From assembly GCA_910586715.1 (NCBI GenBank), contig CAJUJG010000011.1, positions 67,617 to 83,742 of the forward strand: a stretch of 16,126 nucleotides of DNA, in the 5' to 3' direction. The DNA is from an uncultured Lachnospiraceae bacterium (lineage in GTDB: Bacteria; Bacillota; Clostridia; Lachnospirales; Lachnospiraceae). The notes beneath the pieces were generated by a model, which had not been told where the DNA came from, ran no database searches, and saw only the letters and a list, made by a program, of their open reading frames with translations. Shown one piece after another: positions 7,391-15,497 of this stretch. Both the position numbers and the translations under genes were made by a program. Positions within the stretch are counted from its first letter, which is position 1. Each line of letters starts with the position of its first letter.

Positions 7391-8622
7391 TTGCTCTCCT
7401 TTTTGTTTGCTGACCAGCCCCAGTACGCACGTATCGCATCTAAGAGCGTTTCCATATTTTCCTCGCCTGTAAACCGATATTTGTCCACAAAATCCGTATC
7501 CGTGTCAAACCCGCCCGTGCGCTGATAATACACAGAACATCTGTTTTCCGTCAAAAGCTCGCCATGTGCGCCCTCTTTGCTGTACAGCGCCCACACGACC
7601 AAATCCTTCATGCCGTCTCCGTCCATGTCCTTTCCGCTTATTCCTTTTAAGGAATAAAGGTTATCCATATCCCCCATCGGCTGAAAGCTCCACACAATAT
7701 TTCCCTGATTGTTAATCATGTAAACCATTAAAATGTCATAATCCGCCATGGAGAACGTTCCGGGCAATACTTTGAGGCGTCCGAGCTTCTCATAGGTCCG
7801 CCAGTAGCTCTGCTCTTCGATAACCTGAAATCCGTTGTCCATAAGTTCCTGCTGTGTCGTTGCCGTATAAAGAAATTCCGTCGAATTTCCGTCCCGCACA
7901 AACGATATAATGCACTTCGCGCTCTTGTTCATGCCAAAGCGGTTCAATTTATCGTTTATACGCCAGTCTCTGTAAAAGGAAACCGAACCCTGCTTCTGAA
8001 AAAGGACTTCGCCCACCTTGTATAGCTTGTCCGCATAATTTCCTGTGTCATTCTTACAGCCTGCAATCAAAATAATATCCGTTAACCCGTCATGGTTCAT
8101 GTCCGCAAACGCCACCGACACCATATCCACAATGGGCTGCTCCATACGACCTCTATACGTGTAGTTACACTCAAGCATATTTGTCTTATAAAGAATAGTT
8201 CCGTCCTTATCTCCGAGAAACACGGCTGCCCTGTGATACGTTTTATCAATTGCCGTGATAAAACGTACCGTCGGAACGCTCTGCAGCACAACCGCATCTT
8301 CGCTGCCGATTTGATGAATATCCGCCGGTCTTGTCACCTCCGTATCCAATAGCTCACCGTTTTCATCCGTTTCCGTGCTCTTTGTTACAAGCGGAATGTC
8401 AAACACATGCTTTTCTATAATCTCGTAACCTTGCGGTACAATGTCGTCCAGTGTTTTAATCGCGTCAAAGCATTGTATGTATTTCTCATATTCTTTGGTG
8501 ATATTTTCCTGTGTATTTTCTTTTGCTGCCGCATTGCATTCTAATCCCGTACAAATAAACAGGACGGCAATGCACAGCTTTGCGATTTTTTTTCGGATAT
8601 TGTTTTTCGTTTTCTGTTCCAC
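7387..8622 (-). CDS. Secreted VCBS/FG-GAP-like protein, first gene of the two-component operon
   Basis: It starts with GTG at 8622, with AAAGGGTG about 10 bases upstream; nearby ATGs at 8627 and 8630 are out of frame. A basic N-terminus and hydrophobic core (about 13-28) end in CNAAA, giving a likely signal-peptidase cut after A33. The cysteines do not form a proper lipobox. Two Asp-rich calcium-type loops, ADMNHDGLTDIILI (about 173-186) and KDMDGDGMKDLVVW (about 331-344), each follow a short strand pattern typical of VCBS/FG-GAP beta-propeller repeats. The product is therefore probably an extracellular calcium-binding propeller-like protein of 411 residues. Being promoter-proximal and translationally coupled to the response regulator, it may be a ligand-binding partner of the kinase. 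The function is not known. Confidence 0.85.
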   Translation of the reverse strand: MEQKTKNNIRKKIAKLCIAVLFICTGLECNAAAKENTQENITKEYEKYIQCFDAIKTLDDIVPQGYEIIEKHVFDIPLVTKSTETDENGELLDTEVTRPADIHQIGSEDAVVLQSVPTVRFITAIDKTYHRAAVFLGDKDGTILYKTNMLECNYTYRGRMEQPIVDMVSVAFADMNHDGLTDIILIAGCKNDTGNYADKLYKVGEVLFQKQGSVSFYRDWRINDKLNRFGMNKSAKCIISFVRDGNSTEFLYTATTQQELMDNGFQVIEEQSYWRTYEKLGRLKVLPGTFSMADYDILMVYMINNQGNIVWSFQPMGDMDNLYSLKGISGKDMDGDGMKDLVVWALYSKEGAHGELLTENRCSVYYQRTGGFDTDTDFVDKYRFTGEENMETLLDAIRAYWGWSANKKESK

Positions 8623-8646
8623 CGCATCATCACCCTTTCGTTTATC

Positions 8647-8675
8647 AGTATAGCATTAACATTTTTTGAACTCAA
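8647..8675 (-). promoter_or_regulatory. Promoter of the two-component operon
   Basis: Minus strand: TTGAGT (8675-8670), a 17-base spacer, then TATACT (8652-8647), preceded by TG in the extended -10 position. It lies 24 bases before the GTG start. Confidence 0.75.
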
Positions 8676-8690
8676 TTCTTTTCGGCAATT

Positions 8691-8712
8691 CTTTTTGCAT
8701 CCTTTTTGCATC
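8691..8712 (-). promoter_or_regulatory. Perfect 11-bp tandem repeat upstream of operon -35, candidate response regulator site
   Basis: GATGCAAAAAG occurs twice head to tail (8712-8702 and 8701-8691), ending 15 bases upstream of the -35 box. Immediately after it AAAAGAATTG is also repeated with a 3-base gap. The length, tandem arrangement and position fit an OmpR/PhoB-type activator site, pointing to autoregulation. Confidence 0.55.
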
Positions 8713-8754
8713 TTTGTTACCAGTCACTCCCAATGTCGATTCGTTTTCAAGGTA

Positions 8755-8805
8755 TAAAAAAGCGATGTTCTTGTTCTCCCATTTAGGGATAGAAAAACAC
8801 CGCTT
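8755..8805 (-). terminator. Terminator of the large surface protein gene
   Basis: A long imperfect hairpin: 8759-8780 pairs with 8786-8805 around a short ATTTA loop. On the minus strand it is followed by a T run (complement of the A run 8756-8761). It lies about 90 bases past the stop of the 1854-residue gene. Some arm mismatches are present. Confidence 0.7.
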
Positions 8806-8894
8806 CTGCATCGTATTCAGTTTTCATTAACAATCCAAGACGCACAATTGAAAATTACGAATTATTAACACCCTGTCGCTATCCAACACAAGTC

Positions 8895-11800
8895 TTATGA
8901 TTCCTCAAAACTTCTTGAAATGACCTCCTGCGTACTATACGATATATCACTCAACGATTCAAATTTTGTATAGTATTTTTCTGCATATGATTGTGCAGTA
9001 GAACCGACATAGCCATATATTGTAGCATTATTCGGAATCGTCTGAATATCATTATATATATTACAAGCTGTATTTAATATTTTTATACTTTCTAAACTGC
9101 TGCAACCCGAAAATGCACAGCGTCCTATATCAGCTACGCTATTAGGAATTTCCACTTTAGATAAACCGTTGCAATTTGAAAATGCCCATGCTTCTACGTT
9201 TGTCACACTATTAGGAATATTCACTTCAATCAATCCACTGCAGTCTGAAAATGCAGAAGCTCCTATAACCATTACGCTATTAGGAATTTTCATTTTTGTT
9301 AAGCTACTACAACCCGAAAATACGAAATTCTCTATATTTGTCACACTATTAGGAATTTCTACTTCTGTTAAGCTACTGCAATCCATAAATGCCCACGCTT
9401 CTATATCTGTCACACTATTGGGAATTTCCACTTTCCTTAAACCACTGCATTTCTCAAATGCACATTCTCCTATACTTGTTACACTATTTGGAAATTTGAC
9501 ACTTGTTAAACTGCTACAGCCTGAAAATGTATGATTCTTTATACTTGTCACACTTCTTGGAATAGTAAGCTCTTTTATTAATATCCCATTTACATACAGA
9601 TCGTGAGCAAATTCCAATGGATTAGACAAGGTGTCAAATGTTATATTACACCAGTCTTCCAAATTTGATATATAGACTGCTTTCAAACCATTGCAACCCG
9701 CAAATGCATATGGTCCCATAAACGATACACTATTTGGAATCTCTATTCCTTCCAAACTGCTACAACTCATAAATGCATGTTCCCCTATGCTTGTAACACT
9801 ATTGGCAAGCTCTGCTTTTGTTAAATTACTACACTCTGAAAACGCACATCCCCCTATATACGTCACTCCATTTGATATGACAATCGTCTTAATTTGGGAA
9901 AGATAAACAGACCACGGACTTGGAGTACTCCAGTAATTATCCATATCTCCACTACCGCTAATCGTAAGTACCCCGTCACTATCCAGCACATAAGTCACAT
10001 GCTCCCCACAGCTCCCTGAACTGAGAATTGTTTTCTTGTCAAAAACCGTCCATAAAAACTTTCTCGCGGTAATTTTAAATTTCACCGTCTTTGTACCGCC
10101 ATAATTTCCCTTTCCGGCAATCATCACAATCGCGGTGCCTTTCTTTACATTGTTGACATAGCTGTCCTCCACAATTTCATAATCCGTCCCATAAACCAGA
10201 CCTGCATTCCCGATTCTGACACTAATGTCATTTTTCCCTAAGGTAATCTCCTTTCCCGTATATGCCTGATTTAAGATACTGACTTTTGCCTTGCTAAAAT
10301 CCTGAAGCGTAATTTTATAAACAGCCTTCACCGTTCCTGTATAGGCGCCAATTCCTGTTATTTCAACCCGAACCTTCTCGTTCACCCCCACAATACTCAG
10401 CGGTGTCAGTGTCGTGCCGTCTTCAAGCGTATAAGAACCCACAATATAATCCTTACCTGTAGCAAGCTTTTTGCCGTCCGTATCCGTTAAGATCGGCTTG
10501 CTGATACAATTCCCTGCCTTATTGGAATAAACCATGTCAGGCACAATGACACATATGTCATCTAACGGTTTTTGGACAATCGTAAAACTTCCCGTCCGTG
10601 TTCCCTTAAAATTCCCCTTTCCCTTTATCGTGTAACTTGCACCGCCTCCAGGTGCCTTATTGTTTTTATATGTAACCGTATAATCCGTTCCTTCCGTCAT
10701 TCTCCTGCCGCCAAAGGTCAGTTCCAATTTCGGTTTACTGCCGCCTTTTACATATTTTGCCGTTATTGTTTTCTGTAAACCGCCAATCCGATTTCCGCTG
10801 TCCTGACTGATATCATAGGGCAGTATTTTAAAGGATTTTTTCACGGTGCCCGTATAAGCATTCATCCCTGTAATAAACAGACTGGCTGTTCCGACTTGAA
10901 TATTGTCGGAATAAACAACCCGATAATCCGTCCCTTCCTTTAACGTTTTCCCATTCAGCATCACAACAATATCCTGTTCGGGAACTGTCCCGTTATATAC
11001 TTTATCCGTGATTCCGCTTATCACGGCAGTCCGCAGAGAGATACCTGCTGCGTTTCCCGTTCCCATGCTGCCTGTAATTGTCATCTTTACTGTTCTTGTT
11101 CCTGTAAAGCTGCCTTGCGGCGCTGCGGTTAAAACAATGTCATATGTTCCCAAAGCCGTATACGCATTCACTCCTGCGTTCGGATATGAAACAATAAAAT
11201 CTTTTTTATTCGCCAGTTTTTTGCCGTGATACATCAGCATTGGAACCTTCTTCTGCACTTTGCCGTTAAAAGCAACGATAAGATTTTCTGCTATGACATT
11301 ATTATCATTTAAATCTGCTTTTAAAATCTGAAATGCAGCCGTCTGCGTACCGACATAGTTTCCTTTTCCTTTCACCACAACCGCAGGCAATTTTTTTGCA
11401 TCAAATGCATTGCTGACCTTTGTATTGTTTTTATAACTTATCGTATAATCCCGTCCTGCTGTTAACCGCTTATTACTGTCATAAACACGAACCTGCGGCT
11501 TAATAGGACTGCCTGTATAGACATAATCCTTGATTCCCGCAATCCATAACCCGTCGGGAATACCGCCTGACGGAATATCCTCGGGCAGTACACCGTCCAA
11601 ATCGTCATCGTCCATATTATCATTGGAAGCTTTCCAGCCTGCATATAAAACAATATTCGACTTTACAACGTCTGTTTCAAAATCCCACAGCTCTTTGCAG
11701 GATACATCTTTATACCAGCCTGTAAAGATATATCCGTAAGCCTGCGGATTGGACGGCGCTTTGATTTTACTTCCGAATGGAATGTCAGTATATGGCTTAG

Positions 11801-14459
11801 GTGCTGTTCCATGATTGCGGGTATCAAAGGAAACCGCGTAAACGGATTCTTCGGAATCTGATTCCAATACATTTACCATGCAGGACGCACTTAATTTTGA
11901 CGACTGAATTGTTCCCGTAATCCGTGCAGTTCCTGCTTTATAACAGCTTATCTGTATTGGAAACTCCGCTCTTTGCCCACCAATTTTGGCTTTTCCACAG
12001 TCTGTAACTTCGGCAACCGTTTTGTCACTGCTTGTCCATTGAATATTGTCTACAGTATCCTGCAGGGCGGTTTCCTCAATATAAGAATCTTCCCGCAGCC
12101 TCAATTCTCCGTATAACTTTATTTTACTATTGGCTTTTATATCGTCTTCAATTTCACTGATATTGAAACTTATAATTACGTTTGTCGGTTTCTCTTCTGT
12201 TTCTCCTGTATCTGGCTTCTCCTCCGTTTCTCCTGTATCTGATTTCTCTTCCACTGTTATCCTAACACTTCTGTTCCATCCGGTTGATACTCTTCCAGTA
12301 ATATTTACGCTTCCGGCTTTATAGCAGCTTATTTGTATCGGAAATTCTACCTGAGAACCATTTATGCTTATTTCTCCACATCCTGTTACCTCTGCAATTG
12401 TTTTATTGCTGCTTTCCCATTTCATGTCGTTTATTTCTTTTTGTATTCGTTCTTCGGTGACTTTCACATTTTCATTCAAAGTAAATCTTGCAGTGGTTAC
12501 TACTTGACTGCCCTCTACAACTCTATTCTGTATCGGATCAATACTGCCTATTGTAAAAATATCTAGTCCGTCCCCGCTTACTGTTACTTGGCAATCCGCA
12601 GCCAAGCCATTTAACGTTCTTCCCGTAATCGTGACGGTTCCTGCTTTGTAGCAATTTATGTTTATTGGGAATTGTACCCGCATACCGTTAATACTTACCT
12701 GCCCGCAGTTCACTGCCCGAGCAATTTGAAAGTCACTGCTTGTCCATAGGATGTTATCCACTTCTTCTTGGATTTGCTCTCGTGAAGCTTTGATTCCATC
12801 ACTTAATATCAGTCTTCCAATGGCTTGTATCTTTCCATTTGGTGTTCCGTCATTCATTATTGTATCAATACTGAAATCAGAAATCACATCAGGTGTTTCT
12901 GATGTACTGGCTTTTATTGTTATATCGCAGCTTGAAGTTTTGTTGTTTGATGTTTTTCCTGTTATTTTTACAGTTCCTGCTTTATACGGAGTAACGGTAA
13001 TCTGCAATACTGCGGAGTGACTGGTTAAGTCAATGTTGGTAATTATACAGTTTGTGACTTTGGCAATGCTTTCATCATTGCTTGTCCATTGAATATTGTT
13101 TACTGCGTCCTGTAGTAGTTCTGATAAATTTTCTTTGTACTCTGACAATGTAATGCTTCCTGAAATGGTAAGCGGTTGGTTGACTGCGCCTTCTTTCGTT
13201 GTGTCAATGCTGAAATCCGTTACTGTAACGGGTTTCTCTACAATGGCTTCTGTTGAAAAATTAATGGCGCCTATGCCGAAATAGGAAGGATTATACCTAC
13301 TCCCTTGAGCTTCAAATACAAGCTCAAACTGTCGTGTCCCTTCTACACTACAAATTATAGATTTTGGAATATCATTATTATTTAAATCATAACTTCCTTT
13401 TTCCACACCATCTCTATAAATTTTTAGCACAATGTTCCTAGAATTTGCATCTTTACCATCTACATGTCCTACCGAAAAACTAACGGTTTTATATAATTCT
13501 TTCAGGTTAAATCCTGCTCTAATATCATCATCACCAAATACGCAAAATTCTAACGCATCTTTATATGTCGTCCCTCCCATCATAATATTATCTTTTAAGT
13601 CACAATACTTTGTATTATAGGGTAAACAGTCCTTTTCTTTCATATTTGAATTAATGGTCTTTCCAATACAAGTATCATGACTCTCTTTAGAAAAATTGAT
13701 ATTACCTATACCGAAATAGGAAGGATTATACCTGCTTCCTTGAGCTTCAAATACAAATTCCAATTGATGTGTTCCTTCTACATTACAAATTATATATTTT
13801 GGAATATCATCATTATTTAATGCATAACTTCCTTTCTCCACTTTATCCCTATAAATTTTTAAAACAATATCATTAGCACCTGTGCCTTTCCCATCTATAT
13901 GCCCTATTGAAAAGCTAATCGTTTTATAAATTCCATTCAGATTAAATCCTGCTCTAATATCATCATCACCAAATACGCGAAATTCCAGCGCATCCTTATA
14001 TGTTGTCCCTCCCATCACAATACTATCCATTTGTTCACAATACCACAAAAGATATGGCAAACACTCACTTTTCATATTTGACGTTATTTCTGCCTTCACG
14101 TCTTCCTCAATATCCGCTTCCGTCTCTTCTGACTCTGTCCATACTTCCGCATCTGTTTCCGTCTCTTCCAATATTTCCAACACACTTACCGTTTCCACGC
14201 AGTCAGATGTTCCTTCTGCTTCCGTAACTTCTACCTCATCTGTCCCTCCTGTTTCCTCCGTCTCTTCCGTGCCACTTACTTCCAAACTTTCCACAGAAAC
14301 AGCTCCATAACCTTCCTCTTCCTCCAATACCATTTCTGACGCTTCAATCTCCTGCACATCTCCTGCCGCATATACAACATTTTCCGATGCCACTGTCACA
14401 CCCAAAATAACCATTATCATAAAAGCAACAATTCGTTTTACTACATTCATCTTTTTCAT
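8895..14459 (-). CDS. Large secreted BspA-type LRR surface protein (NPCBM-like, Ig-like, InlB B-repeat and MBG-like modules)
   Basis: 1854 residues. Signal peptide 1-32; Glu/Thr-rich linker 33-125; two near-identical NPCBM-like sugar-binding modules (about 127-257 and 271-402); four Big_2-like Ig modules (about 411-516, 523-628, 633-736, 760-865), with a spacer holding two DTGETEEKP repeats before the last; an InlB B-type repeat (873-943, FTGWYKD and LYAGW); about six MBG-like modules (974-1464) with phrases such as GTDYTVTYKNN and GKGNFKGTRTGSF; a linker strand pair (GVLTISGSGDM); then BspA LRR_5 repeats of 23 residues (about 1530-1795, SVTSIGECAFEKCSGL-type), interrupted near 1600-1630 by an insertion. 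The last part (TIYGYVGSTAQSYAEKYY) is a usual LRR_5 ending. Probably a surface adhesin or glycan binder. No LPxTG or clear cell-wall anchor is seen. AAGGAG lies 7 bases before the ATG. Confidence 0.92.
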   Translation of the reverse strand: MKKMNVVKRIVAFMIMVILGVTVASENVVYAAGDVQEIEASEMVLEEEEGYGAVSVESLEVSGTEETEETGGTDEVEVTEAEGTSDCVETVSVLEILEETETDAEVWTESEETEADIEEDVKAEITSNMKSECLPYLLWYCEQMDSIVMGGTTYKDALEFRVFGDDDIRAGFNLNGIYKTISFSIGHIDGKGTGANDIVLKIYRDKVEKGSYALNNDDIPKYIICNVEGTHQLEFVFEAQGSRYNPSYFGIGNINFSKESHDTCIGKTINSNMKEKDCLPYNTKYCDLKDNIMMGGTTYKDALEFCVFGDDDIRAGFNLKELYKTVSFSVGHVDGKDANSRNIVLKIYRDGVEKGSYDLNNNDIPKSIICSVEGTRQFELVFEAQGSRYNPSYFGIGAINFSTEAIVEKPVTVTDFSIDTTKEGAVNQPLTISGSITLSEYKENLSELLQDAVNNIQWTSNDESIAKVTNCIITNIDLTSHSAVLQITVTPYKAGTVKITGKTSNNKTSSCDITIKASTSETPDVISDFSIDTIMNDGTPNGKIQAIGRLILSDGIKASREQIQEEVDNILWTSSDFQIARAVNCGQVSINGMRVQFPININCYKAGTVTITGRTLNGLAADCQVTVSGDGLDIFTIGSIDPIQNRVVEGSQVVTTARFTLNENVKVTEERIQKEINDMKWESSNKTIAEVTGCGEISINGSQVEFPIQISCYKAGSVNITGRVSTGWNRSVRITVEEKSDTGETEEKPDTGETEEKPTNVIISFNISEIEDDIKANSKIKLYGELRLREDSYIEETALQDTVDNIQWTSSDKTVAEVTDCGKAKIGGQRAEFPIQISCYKAGTARITGTIQSSKLSASCMVNVLESDSEESVYAVSFDTRNHGTAPKPYTDIPFGSKIKAPSNPQAYGYIFTGWYKDVSCKELWDFETDVVKSNIVLYAGWKASNDNMDDDDLDGVLPEDIPSGGIPDGLWIAGIKDYVYTGSPIKPQVRVYDSNKRLTAGRDYTISYKNNTKVSNAFDAKKLPAVVVKGKGNYVGTQTAAFQILKADLNDNNVIAENLIVAFNGKVQKKVPMLMYHGKKLANKKDFIVSYPNAGVNAYTALGTYDIVLTAAPQGSFTGTRTVKMTITGSMGTGNAAGISLRTAVISGITDKVYNGTVPEQDIVVMLNGKTLKEGTDYRVVYSDNIQVGTASLFITGMNAYTGTVKKSFKILPYDISQDSGNRIGGLQKTITAKYVKGGSKPKLELTFGGRRMTEGTDYTVTYKNNKAPGGGASYTIKGKGNFKGTRTGSFTIVQKPLDDICVIVPDMVYSNKAGNCISKPILTDTDGKKLATGKDYIVGSYTLEDGTTLTPLSIVGVNEKVRVEITGIGAYTGTVKAVYKITLQDFSKAKVSILNQAYTGKEITLGKNDISVRIGNAGLVYGTDYEIVEDSYVNNVKKGTAIVMIAGKGNYGGTKTVKFKITARKFLWTVFDKKTILSSGSCGEHVTYVLDSDGVLTISGSGDMDNYWSTPSPWSVYLSQIKTIVISNGVTYIGGCAFSECSNLTKAELANSVTSIGEHAFMSCSSLEGIEIPNSVSFMGPYAFAGCNGLKAVYISNLEDWCNITFDTLSNPLEFAHDLYVNGILIKELTIPRSVTSIKNHTFSGCSSLTSVKFPNSVTSIGECAFEKCSGLRKVEIPNSVTDIEAWAFMDCSSLTEVEIPNSVTNIENFVFSGCSSLTKMKIPNSVMVIGASAFSDCSGLIEVNIPNSVTNVEAWAFSNCNGLSKVEIPNSVADIGRCAFSGCSSLESIKILNTACNIYNDIQTIPNNATIYGYVGSTAQSYAEKYYTKFESLSDISYSTQEVISRSFEES
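9075..9872 (-). repeat. Leucine-rich repeat region, about 69-bp period
   Basis: This is the DNA behind the LRR_5 repeats of the large protein. On the plus strand, phrases such as GTCACACTATTAGGAATTTC recur about every 69 bases (near 9202, 9340, 9409, 9478), matching the 23-residue repeat. Near identity of several units makes this stretch prone to unit gain and loss. Confidence 0.85.
12187..12252 (-). repeat. 27-bp tandem repeat encoding DTGETEEKP
   Basis: Two full 27-bp units (12187-12213, 12214-12240) and a 12-base partial unit follow one another and encode an acidic spacer between the third and fourth Ig-like modules. The units differ at 3 bases, all silent in effect on the nonapeptide. 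It is a candidate variable-number repeat. Confidence 0.8.
13254..14081 (-). repeat. Tandem duplication of NPCBM-like module
   Basis: Two copies of about 395 bp (14081-13689 and 13649-13254) encode modules that share long identical stretches, for example MGGTTYKDALEF, FGDDDIRAGFNL and FEAQGSRYNPSYFGIG. DNA similarity is also high, which indicates a recent duplication. Confidence 0.85.
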
Positions 14460-14533
14460 CCTGATTCTCCTTTTTTCTAAAACGTAGTTTTATCCTTCAA
14501 CTTAATACATTTTCAATATAAAAAATTATCAAA

Positions 14534-14562
14534 ACTTTATTTTAACTATCACTTACTGTCAA
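14534..14562 (-). promoter_or_regulatory. Possible promoter of the large surface protein gene
   Basis: Minus strand: consensus TTGACA (14562-14557), a 17-base spacer, then TAAAGT (14539-14534, 4 of 6). A second candidate, TTGATA with a 17-base spacer and TGTATT, lies just downstream, so the true start is uncertain. Confidence 0.4.
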
Positions 14563-14601
14563 AATTTTCTTTTCCAATAAATATCCTGCTATTTCATTTT
14601 T

Positions 14602-14682
14602 TTATCCACTCCTACTATGCTGTGCCTCTCCAATTGCTACACCAATCAAAATCCATGCTATAACTCTTTTTCCAAACCGCAT
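14602..14682 (-). CDS. Possible 26-residue hydrophobic peptide
   Basis: A short frame starting at ATG 14682 and ending at TAA 14602-14604 encodes MRFGKRVIAWILIGVAIGEA followed by QHSRSG: basic start, hydrophobic core of about 12 residues, polar end, so a possible membrane or secreted peptide. GGAGG (14691-14695) is 8 bases before this ATG, which is better placed than the other nearby ATG (14689, only 1 base away, giving an unrelated 24-residue frame). A weak upstream promoter, TTGAAA-18-TAAAAT, can be read on the same strand near 14710-14740. No family is recognised. The only evidence is the ribosome binding site and composition. It sits upstream of the large surface protein gene, in the same direction. 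Confidence 0.35.
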   Translation of the reverse strand: MRFGKRVIAWILIGVAIGEAQHSRSG

Positions 14683-14850
14683 AAACCATTCCTCCAATTA
14701 TTTCTTATTTTATTTACACACATTCATAGTTTTCAATGTTTCATCTTTGTCACATTTTCCAAGCAATCCAATATGTCATTATTTGTTACACAATAAATAC
14801 TACCATATCTGTCATAATTTGTGAAGTATAAACAAATCATTTTTCCATAT

Positions 14851-14859
14851 TGATATAAT
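14851..14859 (+). promoter_or_regulatory. Extended -10 promoter of the XRE gene
   Basis: TGATATAAT (TGn plus TATAAT) with no good -35 box at the expected place (AACAAA, 14831-14836). The predicted start near 14866 gives a leader of about 100 bases that contains the inverted repeat at 14908-14930. Confidence 0.5.
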
Positions 14860-14907
14860 CATTAGAATAACAGTTAGCACTTTGTCTCTCATTATCACAG
14901 GCTGTAT

Positions 14908-14930
14908 TCAATTGAGAGTGCAATTCTCAA
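14908..14930 (+). promoter_or_regulatory. Inverted repeat in the leader of the XRE gene
   Basis: AATTGAGA and TCTCAATT form a perfect 8-bp inverted repeat around 7 bases; outside it CAGGC (about 14898) and GCCTG (about 14936) could extend the structure. It may be an operator for the XRE protein (autoregulation) or an RNA hairpin. There is no T tract directly after it, so it is not a usual terminator. The rest of the gap 14460-14966 shows only AT-rich DNA with the promoters and small frame listed. Confidence 0.45.
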
Positions 14931-14966
14931 TTAACGCCTGTTTTAGTTTATAAATGGAGGGTTTTC

Positions 14967-15389
14967 ATGAAAAAAGGATCGCTCGGGCTTAAGCTTCTTG
15001 AATTACGACAATTGCATAACCTAACACAAAAACAGCTCTGCGAAGCGCTCAGCATAGGGCGGTCAACTTACTCATACTTTGAAACAGGCAGCCGAATGCC
15101 TGATATTGAAACACTGATTTTAATTGCCCGATATTATAAAGTTTCTTTGGATGAACTGACTGGCTTCTCTGACGCGGTATCCGAACACACAGAAACAAAT
15201 ACAGATGACAACTGCTCTGACATTCAGGTTCTCCATTATCTAAAATCCAAAAATGTCTCAAAAGAATTTATACTGAAACTGTCAAAAACAGACTTTGATT
15301 TTCTGAAAGATTATAAACAGTTAACGGATGATAATAAAGCAGAATTGCAGTACCTCGTAAATTATAAATTGCGTAAACAGACAAAATAA
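14967..15389 (+). CDS. XRE-family helix-turn-helix transcriptional regulator
   Basis: A Cro/CI-type HTH occupies residues about 7-61: LKLLELRQLHNLTQKQLCEA, then the recognition helix around IGRSTYSYFETGSRMPDIET, then LILIARYYKVSLDELTG. A helical C-terminal part of about 75 residues (from 66 to 140) has no recognised family and may serve for dimerisation. GGAGG (14956-14960) is 6 bases before the ATG. It is probably a repressor; the inverted repeat in its leader is the obvious candidate target. The neighbours are the divergent surface protein gene (with the small frame between them) and the convergent toxin-antitoxin genes, so those are candidate targets too, but nothing in the sequence decides this. 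Confidence 0.92.
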   Translation: MKKGSLGLKLLELRQLHNLTQKQLCEALSIGRSTYSYFETGSRMPDIETLILIARYYKVSLDELTGFSDAVSEHTETNTDDNCSDIQVLHYLKSKNVSKEFILKLSKTDFDFLKDYKQLTDDNKAELQYLVNYKLRKQTK

Positions 15390-15426
15390 CCTGTCAGATA
15401 CCATCATAATTACAATTTTATCATAC

Positions 15427-15468
15427 AAAAAAGCGCAAAATCTGAATTTTCAGACTTTACGCTTTTTT
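15427..15468. terminator. Bidirectional terminator between XRE gene and toxin gene
   Basis: Arms 15427-15444 and 15451-15468 match at 16 of 18 positions around AATTTT. The stem begins with six A and ends with six T, so it can act on both strands, stopping the XRE transcript and the convergent toxin-antitoxin transcript. Confidence 0.85.
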
Positions 15469-15497
15469 AATACAACACTTTTTAAAGTAATTTGTTA

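Noticed and set aside
8535..8585. Lipoprotein signal in the VCBS-like protein
   Set aside because: Cys24 and Cys29 are preceded by Ile and Glu, which do not fit a lipobox; an ordinary signal-peptidase site after CNAAA is more likely.
9075..9872. CRISPR-like array suggested by regularly spaced repeats
   Set aside because: The repeat units are contiguous protein-coding LRRs in one open frame, without unique spacers.
9169..9906. Plus-strand reading frames opposite the LRR region
   Set aside because: They are repetitive, follow the 69-bp period of the real minus-strand repeats, and lack ribosome binding sites.
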